The position numbers were made by a program, and so were the translations under genes. From the NCBI GenBank assembly GCA_025200525.1, contig CM045760.1, positions 47,139,932 to 47,203,931 of the forward strand: a stretch of 64,000 nucleotides of DNA, read 5' to 3'. The notes beneath the pieces were generated by a model. It worked only from the letters and a program-made list of their open reading frames with translations. It had not been told where the DNA came from and made no database searches. The stretch's first letter is position 1; every line of letters starts with the position of its first letter. Positions 45,508-56,480 of the stretch are shown here, in pieces. The DNA is from Camellia lanceoleosa (Eukaryota > Streptophyta > Magnoliopsida > Ericales > Theaceae).

Positions 45508-48500
45508 TGTAGCTCGCATTTTTTGCACCCTTTTCGGAAGGTTCGAAAGAAGCCCTACAGTTTGGACTACCGCAGTTTTGAATCTAATCTCACAAGTGCA
45601 ATGTGAAATTTATAAACACCAAAGAGTCCAAATCCGGAAAATCTTTTAGAAAATCGATTTTGAATCAAAAATTGCAAAATTGGACTGCTTTGCCAGATAC
45701 AGAGTCGCCACTTATATATTTTATTTTGGGAAAATTTAGGAAACCAATGACTCATACCAAAGGCCACGTGTCCGTCATCACCAAAGTTGCCTCGGCTCGG
45801 GAACTTACGTACGAGGGGGGAAGGTCATGAATTGAGCACCCCCGCTCGCCCGATCAAAGATCGGCCTCTACTAATCGTGATATGATTTTTATGAACATTA
45901 TGTGCTCTTGTTCCGGTTATTAGGCTAGTATTACTATATGATGCGCACAAGCAAGTATAGACTAGTTTACCTGAATTGGAACAACTTAATTTCATGTTTG
46001 TTTTGCGAAATGATTTGATTTTGCCACCTCAAGTGGGCTTAAAGTTTGCAAATTTGCAACTCAACAAAGTCGGCTTAAAACGTGCATTCATTGAATCGTT
46101 CCAATTCAAACAACAAGCCTTCATCCACAGGCATCCAAGCAGTTTAACAAGTAGGAATTTAGCCTGATGGCAAGCATGCTATACATGGCAATCACTCACA
46201 CTCATGCAACTATGCTAAAGCATTAAAAACTCACCTAGTACTCCAAGTTAAGAAGATATGAGTTAGAAAAATATGCATGATTCCTAAGTATGTCAAATGT
46301 CTAATGCAACGCATGCAATATGCAATTAATAAGCTCGGCTATTAATATGGCATATGGATCGATTTTGATGACATGCATTTAAACACGTATTCAAAGAATT
46401 ATTGAATGACAATGCAATTTGAATGATACGCCGAGCCTCAGTGCATGCAATACAAGATGAATGGATGCAAGCATAAGGTATGGTAATTGAAATATGTCCC
46501 TAATCTATCCATCAAAAGTAGTTAAATAAAATGGAGAAAGATGTGGGGTTAGAAGACATACACATTATTACATTACACTCTCACGAAGGAGAGCTCGAAT
46601 GAATAAGCTAAGCTAAGTTAATTAAGCTAAGCTAATTATTACAAAACTTGAATAAATAATTAACTAACTATCTAAGCTAATTAATTAAGCATTTAACTAG
46701 GCTAAACTAATTAAATATTATAACACAAACTAATTTAATTAATCTAAACTATTTAAATGAGTAAACTAATTAGCTATAACTAATTAAGCTAATTTAAATA
46801 TTACAACACAAACTAATTAGCTACAACTAATTAATTTACAACAAACACATAATTAAATGCTAATTTAAATTAATTAACTAGCTAACTAGTCTTGGGAAGC
46901 GAGGGAGGCCCATCCATGCTCAGTTTTCACCTGAAGAATATCCGCTATCTGCCCTCGAAAGACTCTGTTTGCACAACCCTTGCACTTTTTCCTTCTCCAG
47001 ATCAACTATGCCATGCTTCACAAGCACACTTTCACTGGTGGCCGGTAGGCGTAAAGTGGTGGCCGGCCGGCCACCACTGAGAGGTTGCCATCCAACACTG
47101 ATGGCCTACCGACCAGTAGCAGTGGCAGGCCGACCGCTGATGATCTACTTTTCCTTGCTGCAATAGAGAGCAAACATGGCAAAGAGAGAGCATTCTCACA
47201 GGTTGTTTGTACTGTGTATCTCTCTTTATCATCAAAACATCTCAAATGAGTGATACACTTGGTCCTCAAACCATTAATCAAGCAATTTCATTGCATAATG
47301 GTTAAGGAACCAATATGAACAAGTTAATAAATGCACAAATAAGACCAAAAAGACCATCACTCTATCATACATGATCAAGGGCAACAGAGACCTTGGAAAC
47401 TTGGCACATTTCATCACTTTGAGTATGAAATGTCCTAATTTTCCTTGTGTTCAATTAACGTCCGATTGAACACATCAAAACAAAACCAATTTCTTGTCTT
47501 GCACACTTTTAGTTTTAACTTGTTTACCCATTTTGATTACCTTTCCATTCTTTAACCAATTAAGCCCATTGGTGAGAAGTCCTCTAAAGGGAAGGAAGTG
47601 TCAAACAAGGGGTAGTTTAGGGCAAGAGAGAGATGTCATGCCATTGGTAATGAACCCCCAAAAGAGGATTAAACCATTAAGCAATGAATCTCAATCTCAA
47701 GCTTAAACTATCCGAAGGTTAAAACAACCCACAAAGCAAATAAAGAGTGAAGAAATGAGGGAAATTGCAGAGACTATAAGTGCTAAAATGAAGTGAGAAA
47801 AGCACTAAAACATGCAATCAAGTCAAACAAGTGGTGCCTAAAGGCCTAAAAGACCAAGCTTATGAGGACTATTACACTAGAGGCATGAAAAAAAATACTC
47901 AATGCAATAAACAACCAAAAAAAGAGTTAAAACAGTCTAAAATAGAGCCTAAAACATACTGGAATTAAGCTATAAAAGGCTAGAAAATTTAGCTAACACA
48001 TGGAGCTAACTAGGCTAGCAAACTAGACACAAGAAGGAGAGGCTAACCCCTCCAATTTTGGACTTCAAAACATGATTTTTTTTCCACTGAAAATACTCTG
48101 AAATTTAGTGCTAAAAAGCCCAAGAAAAGATAGTTTGAAAGTAGGAAACAAAGGTGGAAAAGCCTTAAAAGCAAGGAATAAAGAAGGGTGAGGTACCCCC
48201 CTAACCTTAAATGGCCTAAAACGCCAATTTCAGCCAACAAAAATAGAGCATTTTATGGCCCAAAAAATAGCCCAAAAATAGTGGAAAGAGATAGGAAAAC
48301 AAGTATGCAAAACAAGTTTAAAAGACAAGTGTTATACCTCTTGAAGCAAAGAACAATTCTAGGCACTAACTCAAGCCAAAACCACCTTTAAGAGCTCCAA
48401 GAAGGCTTTAAGGAACCTCAGCTCAAAGATGATCAACTTTGGTTAAGGAAATGTAGGCAAAAGTGTAGTGTAAGTAGGTAAGTATTCACAAATTTGCAAG

Positions 48501-48973
48501 AGAGAGAGAGAAATATAGAGTGATAGAGAGAGAGAGAGAGAGATTTTTTTCCCAAAATTTCTAACCCTAAAAAATGGGAGAGGAGACCCCATATATATAG
48601 ATAAACAAGCATTTGGCTGAGAAAAATCCATCCATACACGGGTATGGAGATGAGACCAATTATACCAACAGTTGGAACAACTGTCAACAAAATATCTGAA
48701 AAAAGACACTGGTGGTCAGCAGGCCACTAATGTGGCCAGTAGGCCACTAATGATGGCTGGCAAGCTCAATTGGTGGCCAACAGCCACCAGGGGTTGCAGG
48801 CTTGAAGGTTTTGGTCCAAAACAGGGCACAGAATGCATGGGGCTTGAAGGCTCAAAGACAGGGCATTCTACCGAGGACTTCGGGCACTAAAACGAGCACA
48901 AATAGTCACAATCATCGAGTGCACAAGCGATGACGTCCAAGTCTTAGGGATGGTCAAAAATAGGGTGTCTACA
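45508..48973 (-). repeat. Element C 5' LTR (3466 bp)
   Basis: On the - strand it starts TGTAGACACCCT at 48973 and ends GAGCTACA at 45508, next to the PBS. GGCC-rich clusters lie at 48708-48790 and 47033-47142, a G-box palindrome (one base changed) at 48632-48647, TATA at about 48589-48602, a GA/CT tract at 48487-48543, the AT-rich tract at 46600-46890, and the PBS-like TGGCGACTC near 45705. It aligns with 3490-6537. Confidence 0.94.
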
Positions 48974-49341
48974 GCATCAGAAGCCAGCGAGTTTGTTGCA
49001 ACCCTTGTCTATAGCCGAGTGGAAGTGGGAGCATGTCATGATGGATTTTGTTGTGGGCCTTCCGAGGACTCAACGGGGTAGTGATGCCATTTGGGTGGTA
49101 GTTGACCGGTTCACCAAGTCAGTGCACTTTATAGCTATGCGTGTAAGCGATTTGAAAGACTATCTAGCCGACCTGTACATTAGAGACATGGTGAGGTTGC
49201 ACGGGGTCCCTGTGATGATTGTTTCGGATAGAGATTCATGTTTCACAGCTCGGTTGTGGCAGAGCTTAGAAAGTGCATTGGGCACTAGATTGACCTTTAG
49301 TACTGCGTATCACCCTCAGACTGACGGATAGTCCGAGCGTA
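48974..49341 (+). pseudogene. int: Element D integrase core, first part
   Basis: The frame begins HQKPASLLQPLSIAEWKWEH, then MMDFVVGLPRTQRGSDAIWV, VDRFTKSVHFIAM, MIVSDRDSCFTARLWQSL and TAYHPQTDG, giving the first two catalytic Asp positions and the approach to the Glu. A CAG-to-TAG type stop follows DG at about 49330. The gene is cut at its left by element C and at its right by S2. Confidence 0.93.
49337..49341. repeat. Left target-site duplication of S2
   Basis: GCGTA here and GTGTA at 53595-53599; one C/T difference at a CpG. Confidence 0.75.
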
Positions 49342-52300
49342 TGTAGACACCCCATTTTTGACCGTCCTCAAGACTTGGACGTTATCTTTTGAACACTCGA
49401 TGATTATCCATGGTCGTGTTCGTTTTGAGTTCCCGGAGGTCTTAGCCGCGCGCCTTGTCTCAAGATCTCTCAACTTGTCTGTTTTGTGCTTGGTTGTGGA
49501 CCAAACACTTGTGTTTTTGCTTTTGAGGGAAGAGAGTGGCTTGTTTGCCATCCCCTCAACCCATCGGCCAAGGCTTGAGGCCATCGGCCTTGTTTTCTTT
49601 CCATCGGCCAACAGTGTTGGCTGATCGACACATTATTTGGTCAGCCGGCACTTATGTTGGTCGATCGGCCATGTTTTCTGGCCGAACCTTGTTCATCTGC
49701 TTTATGCAGATATTTTATGCCAACTGTCACAACTGGCATAAGCAATTCACCCCCTCCAGTGTATGGAGGGATTTGCCCCTTGACTTAGCTTCTCCAAGAA
49801 GCCTTGGAATTGGATTTCTATAAGAAGGGAGCTCCTCCTCCCTTCTCAGAGGTTCTGAAAAATAGGGTTAGAGAAGTTGTATCTATCTATCTCTATATTT
49901 CCCTCTCTTTACATATTTGTGTGTGTATTTGTGCTCAAAATGGTGTTTTGTTCACACTATTGCACACAAACACCTAGCAATACACCATTCTTTGGTTGCT
50001 GAGATCCTAGGGAGTTGGTGTTAGAGTTCTTGGAGTGGTTTAAGCTTAGAAAAGTTGCTGGAGCCTTGTTCTTGAAAGTGTTCTTCAAGGGTGAGCATTC
50101 TTGTTTTTAATACCCCTTTCTTACTTAAGCTTTTAGACCTTCTTGCTTATTGTTTTAAGCTTAACTCTAAACTACAATAATTTCTGATTTTTGATGCTTT
50201 AGATCTTTATTTAAGATCACTTTTTGGTTTGGGGTTGTTTTTCCCCTCTTAGGCCTTGTTTTAGGCCATCCCTTTTGGCCCTTGTTCTTGGCTTTGCATG
50301 ACCTTCCTACAACTGAAATCTAGAGGATTTTCAGTGGTGGGAAGGTGGTTTTGGAGTCCTAAATAGGAGAGGGTCATCCCCTCTCCTTATTGTCTTGTAT
50401 GCTAGTATAAATGGCTTATATTGGTAGCATGTTTGCTTAGCTTGTTTTAGCTCCATTTTAGCAATTATTTGGTGTTGTTTTGCCATGATATACCTCTATT
50501 TCAAGTTGGTTTAATGGTCTCTTACATGCTCCATATACTTTTCTTGTAATCTCCTCATTTGCCTTAATATGCATCATGTTGTAACATGTCATTCTAGCAT
50601 GCTTTTGGCTCAACTCCATGAAACTTTTAGCCTTGTTGTAACATGATTAAGCTCTGATTTGAGTTGTTTTGACCATATATGCCATGCTTTGTATAGCCAT
50701 AAGGCATTCTAGCTTGTTAGCTTTAAGTGTCCAAGTCACTAGCATGCTTTACTTGGACCATTTCAATGATTTGGCATCATTTGTTATACTATTTCAGTCC
50801 ATGTTTCATGCTCAAACACTTGCACTTGTCACTCCTTTAATGCTTTAAAGAGTTGATGTTTTATGCCTCTTGAATGGATCATTGTGTATGCTTCCATGCT
50901 TAGGTCATTTGGATGCCATCTAAGTGGGTTTTTGGTCTTGTTTTACCATGTCATAACTCTATTTTTATTGGTTTATGTCATGTCATGTTTGGTTTTGATA
51001 GGTGTAGTGTAACACCCCTTTTGTAGCCTTGCATGCCTCATGCTTTTGGCATTGTGTTCTAGCTTGTGTTGGCTCGTTTCGAGCATGTTTTTGGTCTTGT
51101 TTGGACCTGCCTTGGGACTGTTTTAGGTCCCCTTGGCCCTTTGGGGCTTGTCTTGCATGGCCTTGGTTTGAACCCCTTGGCTAGCCTTAAGCCTTGACCC
51201 TTCTTGCATGATTTGCTTGTTTTGTTTGGTTGGTTTGGCACCTTTCCTAACATGATTTCAGAGCTTACAATGTATGTCACATGTCCATATTTGTCCCCTT
51301 TTAAGTGTTCTCGAAAGTTGCTCTCCTATGCTTAGGTGATAGACAATTGGCATGCATGTTTGTATGTACCTTTGTCTTCATTTCCATAGCATTTTGGCCA
51401 CTGATTTTGGGCATGGCTGAGGTCTATCCATCTTCAGTTTAAGTCCATTTTACCATGTTGTCGCATGCTTGTCTCATTTTGTATGTTGTTACATACTTGT
51501 CCATCTTTATGTGCCTTGCATGTTTGCATGTTCATGTTGCATCCTACCATGTTGTTCAAAGTTGTTACTTTACATCATGCTTATATGCTTGTTGCATACT
51601 TGGTACATTATATGTTGTTGCATATTAGTTCCCTTGCATGTTGTGGCATGCTAGTCCTATTACATTATGCTTACATGCTTGTTGCATGCTTGCTAATTGA
51701 CATGTTGTTGCATGCTCATCCATCTTGCATAATTGTTAGATTACATGTTGTTGCATGTTTGTTATCGGTATTCTTGTTGCATGCCTATTACATTGTATGC
51801 ATGCATGTTTGCATGCTTAGGTTGCATATCGCTTGCTTGCATGCTTATGTTGCATTAGCTTGCTTGCATGCTTAGGTTGCATTGTATTGTGTGTGCATTC
51901 CCTTGCCTCTTGATCAAGCATGATAGAGGTTGGGGCCCCTTATGTGTTTTGTGCATTTCATTTGATATTGAATTGCACACTTGGCTCCTTTGGCCATCAT
52001 GCATTGAAATGCATGATTGGTGGTCCGAGGGTTGAGAACTACACACCTTTGAGTCTTACACATGATAAGAGGTGTAGTTGTGCAGACATTGTCTTGAAAA
52101 TGTATGGCCATGCTCTGTTTGTCCTCTGCTGCAGCAACAGGAGCAGTCTGCAGGAGGAAATGGTCGACCGACCATATTCAATGCCGATCGGCAACAAACA
52201 TTTGGCCGAGAGCCTTATATTTGGTTGATGACCAATTTCCCATGGCCAATGGCCCTATCCCCTGGCCGATGGCCTCCCAGCATGCCCACAAGGTGGTTCA

Positions 52301-53594
52301 AAAGTGTCACAGAAGTTGGCACAGTTTTCAGAGGTATAGAGCAATGCAAACAGAGGTAACATGAAGCATGGCAATGGATTTCCGAGCGAAGCCGTCTGAG
52401 CATGCACTCATCCCTCGTCTCAAGGCCATTTCAGTGTTTTAATAACTTAGAATAGTTATTTATTTTGATTTGGTTATGTAATTAATTAATTAGCTTGTTA
52501 GTTAGTTAATTAGATTGATTTGTATTCTTCTTTCGGTCCCTCCGTCGAGAGGGCGCAATTTTGTAATAAGCGTGCATGTGTGTGATGCATGTCTTCCAAC
52601 CCCACTTCTTTCTCCCATTTACTTAACCGCTTACGATGGTTAGTTTTAGGGCATATTTCGATTAGCATCCTTATGCTATGCATGTTTGCATCATTCATTC
52701 AGACATGCACTGCTCGCGCAAGATCATACTAACTGCATTGTATTTCAATTCCAAGTTGAATACATGTATCGAATTGTCACATCTCATATGCCATTTTAGA
52801 TTAGCCGAGCCAATTCTAGTTGTACTTTGCATGCGATGCATTAGCCATTTTAACATGAACTAGGATCATTCATGATTTCTAACTACTTTCTTGTTTTGGC
52901 TCAGAGTACATTGTGAGTGTTTATGCTTTAGCATCTTACATGTATGTGAGTTTTTCCATGACAGCATGCTTGCCATGAGGCTAATTACTTATATGATATA
53001 ACTGCCTGAATGCCTGTGGGTGAAGGTTGGATTGCTTGAATTGGAACGATTCATTGAAATCCGTATTTTAGCTTACTTGCGAGTAGCAAACTTCAAACCG
53101 TTTTCAAACAAACAAATATGCGATGCTTTGTTCCAAATTAGGCGATCTAGTCTATACTTGTGTGTTGTGCGCATCACATAGTAATTCTAGCTAATAACTG
53201 GAATAAGAACACATGTGTTTTCAAAAACAAGATATCATGTTTAGTACAGGCCGATCTTTGATCGGGCGAGCCGGGGTGCTCATAGATGACCTTCCCCAAT
53301 CGTACCCAAGTTCCCGAGCCGAGGCAACTTTGGTGATCACGGACACGTGGCCTTAGGCACGAGTCAGGGTTTCCTAAATTCCCCCAAAATAAAATATTTA
53401 GGTGGCGACTCTGTATCTGGCAAAGTAGTCCATGTTTGGCACTTCTTTCTTAAAAATCAGTTTTCCAAAACGATTTGTCGGATTTGGACTCTTTGATGAT
53501 TTATCAATCTCACATCACACGTTATGAGATCAGATTAAGAACCGTGACATTGAGTTTGAACTATAGTAGCATGAAGCCCTAGGGTGCGTCTACA
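49342..53594 (+). mobile_element. S2: solo LTR of an Ogre-like family (4253 bp)
   Basis: TGTAGACACCCC start and GCGTCTACA end, no internal region, inserted in element D integrase. GGCC-rich clusters 49556-49685 and 52160-52275; palindrome GCTTCTCCAAGAAGC at about 49786; TATA about 49817-49824; low-complexity TTGCATGCTTG-type sequence 51470-51890; hairpins about 51907-52075; poly(A) signal near 52560; PBS-like TGGCGACTC near 53404. Open frames in the TGCATGCT region are artefacts. Confidence 0.92.
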
Positions 53595-53599
53595 GTGTA

Positions 53600-54347
53600 C
53601 CATTCAGATCCTTGAGGATATACTTCGAGGCTGTGTCCATGATTTTAAGGGGTCGTGGGAGAGAGGCACTTGCCCTTAGTGGAGTTTGCCTATAATAACA
53701 GTTTCCAATCGAGTATTGGCATGGCACCATTTGAGGCCTTGTATGGCCGACCGTGCAGATCTCCAGTGTGTTGGGCCAAGGTGGGTGATACACCTTTATT
53801 AGGCCCAAACTTGGTTCAAAAAACGACAGAGAAGGTGACACTTATTCGTAAGAGGTTGGTTACGGCTAAAAGTCGCCAGAAAAGTTATGTCGACCGTAGA
53901 AGAAGACCCTTGTCTTTTGAGGTGGGAGACCATACGTTCTTGAAAATATCACCTAGGCAGAGTTTGATGAGATTTGGGAAGAGTGGGAAGTTGTCACCTC
54001 GGTTTATTGGTCATTTTAAGATCATTGAGTGGATTGGGGAGGTCGCTTACCATTTGGCGTTACCGCCACAACTTTCCAGGGTCCATGACGAGTTTCATAT
54101 TAGTATGCTTCGGGAGTATGAGCCAAATCCATCGCACGTATTGGATTAGACCAACTTAGAGGTAGATGAGGATGCCTCGTACAAGGAGAGACCGGTGAGA
54201 GTCGTGGATAGACGGGATCAAGTTTTGTGATGCAAGACGATTCCCTTGGTTAAAGTATTGTGGAAACATCAAGGAGTTGAGGAAGCAACTTGGGAACGTG
54301 AATTAGAAGTCCAAGAGAAATATCCGGACTTACTGGTGGATGTTTAA
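53600..54347 (+). pseudogene. int: Element D integrase C-terminus and chromodomain
   Basis: Joined to 49341 after removing S2 and one TSD copy, two small frameshifts precede HLPLVEFAYNNSFQSSIGM. Then FEALYGRPCRSPVCW, a GPFEV-like FEVGDHTFLKISP, KLSPRFIGHFKIIEWIGEVA and HDEFHISMLREYEPNPSHVL. After a TAG at 54147 the same frame gives ERPVRVVDRRDQVL, a TGA, then IPLVKVLWKHQGVEEATWER and a stop at 54345. The last part is a chromovirus chromodomain, which guides integration to chromatin in this group. Confidence 0.92.
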
Positions 54348-54729
54348 ATTTTGTATTGAGATTTTCATTATGTAAATGAAATGTGAAAACATTGTATATG
54401 TTATAGGTATTTTGGAAACATGGATTTTATATAAACATGGCACATATTTTGAGAATATGAAATATTTATGATGTTGTATTATTTTAGGAAGCATTGTATA
54501 TGCTGTGTAAATTTTCAAAACCCGGTCCTTGATTAAACATTGTAAATGTTTTGGGAAATTGTAAATTTCATTTTAGATTGGGACTTGTGTATCGAGTCGA
54601 TGAAAATAGACGACTGGGGAATGGGTCGTGGTATTGAATTTGTGAGAATAGCATTGTTATGAATGGTCTAATGTTAAATTTGAATTTGGTTTGTAATTTC
54701 AGGTACAAAATTCTTTAAAAGGGGAAGGT
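54348..54729 (+). other. Element D 3' untranslated region and polypurine tract
   Basis: AT-rich noncoding DNA, ending in AAAAGGGGAAGG at about 54717-54728, directly before the LTR start. Confidence 0.75.
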
Positions 54730-56480
54730 TATAGCGATTCCGGTTTTAACCCGTCACCTGTTGTATTCCGGACTCGGGTTTGTATGGCTTTGAATGGTGA
54801 TTCATATCTCGTTTCTCTTATTTCCCCTCTATTTTGGTTATTGAGTTGTAGCTGTGCATTTGGAACAGGTTAGTTGGTTGCTTTCCCAAACCATGTTGCC
54901 CAGATTTTTGCTCATCCGCTCAAGCGGCCATTCTTGCGCTCGAGTGAGCTATGTAAATTTTGGTCCTCCACTCGAGCAGGATTTGTAAACTCTTAGTACT
55001 TTGCACGTCTACAAAAGTACTGGAGGGGTGTTTTTCACGCTCGAGCGGTGTTTCCTACTCTCGAGCGGGTGGGCGCTTGAGCGGCCTTTCTTGAGCTCGA
55101 GCGGTTTGTCTGTTGTTTGCAAAAATATTGGATGTGTGTATTCTGCGCTTGAGCGGGCCATTTTTTGCGCTTGAGCAGAACAACTTATTGAGTCTGACGC
55201 TCGAGCATTAACTCTTCCACTTGAGCAGACTGTGCGTATATTAGATCGCGAAAGTGACATTTTATATCACTTTTTCATTCTTCTCTCTCTCTAAAACTTT
55301 CCAAAAACCTAAATCTTGACCCTCTCTCTCTAAAATACTCTCCCTCTCTACATTTTGACCTAGATCCTTTGGGTTCTCTACCCTAGTGCCTTTTGTTAAA
55401 AAGCTAGAACATCTCAAGATCTACACTTTGAGTCTAATAGAGTTAGATTTCGGCATCTTTGAGGTTTCTCCCTTGCTTTGCTTGGTCTTCTCTTCTTGAG
55501 GTAGGGATTTTCTACACCTTAATATGGTTTTTAACTTAGTTATTTGTCGTTGTATAACAATGGTGGGATTTGGGGGGTAATATGAACAAAACCTAGGGTT
55601 TGGGTATAAAATGGAAATAGGTTTTTGGTAATTGAAAAGAAAATGATTGCGGGATTTGAAAATGATGTTGTATGATGTCAAAATTGTTGATTTTGGGCAC
55701 TTGGTTGATATTTGGGAAGAGAGGTAGTTTGTCCTAAAATGATTATGATATTTATTTTGTATAAATAAATGAAATTGGTGTTGTGGATATGAAATTGGTC
55801 AAATATTGAAATAGATAATGGGATTAAGTAGGTGATATGTCTCACCTTTTGGAAATTTTGAATAATTTATCTATCTTGAGATTGTATATCTGTTTAAAAA
55901 TATCTGTATTGAGCTATCGATAGAGGATAGTTATGCTTGTTGTAGAAATTGCATGAGGATTAGGTGAATTAAAACAAATCTATGGTTGGTTATCATTGAA
56001 TATAATCATGTTGTAAATACATTGTATATGTATGATTATTTGGGAGGAGAAAAGGTATGTACTCCATGTGTGATTATGTATTTAAATACATTGCATATGT
56101 ATGATTGTTTGGGAGGAGAAAGGAGATGGACTCCATTGCTTGGGAGGAGAAAGGGGATAGACTCCATCATAATTAAGTTGGCCAGAGTGTCCTGGGTGAA
56201 AGTCCCAAAATTTATATATGGGTGCCGATCCCGTGGACGAAATATTCGTAAAATGGCAATTGAAGTGTTGTGTGCTAATGGTGTGATTGTAGAACCAATG
56301 ATTTGTGGTCTCTTTTGGATTCTTGAAAACTAATGAAATTGGTTCATGTATTAAAATGAATTAAAGGGAAGTGAAATGAAATATGGACTTGGTGTTCTAT
56401 GACTATATAAAATGCGAATATTTTATTTCTGGCATTGTATATGTAAATTGTACTTATGTCTTTGTTAAACCTCATATACT
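54730..56480 (+). repeat. Element D 3' LTR, left part
   Basis: Begins TATAGCGATTCCGG (expected TG, one transition) after the PPT. From 54915 to 55215 about a dozen CGCTCGAGCGG-type motifs cluster in the U3. TATATTAG at about 55236 is a possible TATA box, followed by CTCTCTCT-rich leader. 55980-56170 has GGGAGGAGAAAGG and GTATGATT repeats. S3 interrupts it at 56481; it resumes at 60671. Confidence 0.85.
56476..56480. repeat. Left target-site duplication of S3
   Basis: ATACT, repeated exactly at 60666-60670. Confidence 0.9.

Larger units (their letters stand above)
3490..48973 (-). mobile_element. Element C: Ogre-like Tat retrotransposon, nearly complete, interrupted by element B
   Basis: 5' LTR 45508-48973, PBS 45485-45502, gag, protease, RT, RNase H, second RNase H and the start of integrase down to 38226; integrase resumes at 15502 and ends near 14570. 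An antisense gene cassette (8853-13876), tandem repeats (7005-8165), PPT and 3' LTR (3490-6537) follow. Removing B (22.7 kb) leaves about 22.8 kb in the window, about 23.2 kb with the missing LTR end. It interrupts the integrase gene of element D at 48973/48974. The base after it is the start of GCATC; the matching TSD would lie left of the window. Size, dual RNase H and the PBS fit Ogre-type elements. Confidence 0.9.

Noticed and set aside
51465..51875. 136-residue open frame in S2
   Set aside because: Low-complexity TTGCATGCTTG-type LTR sequence; no domain and not shared with the other LTRs as a frame.
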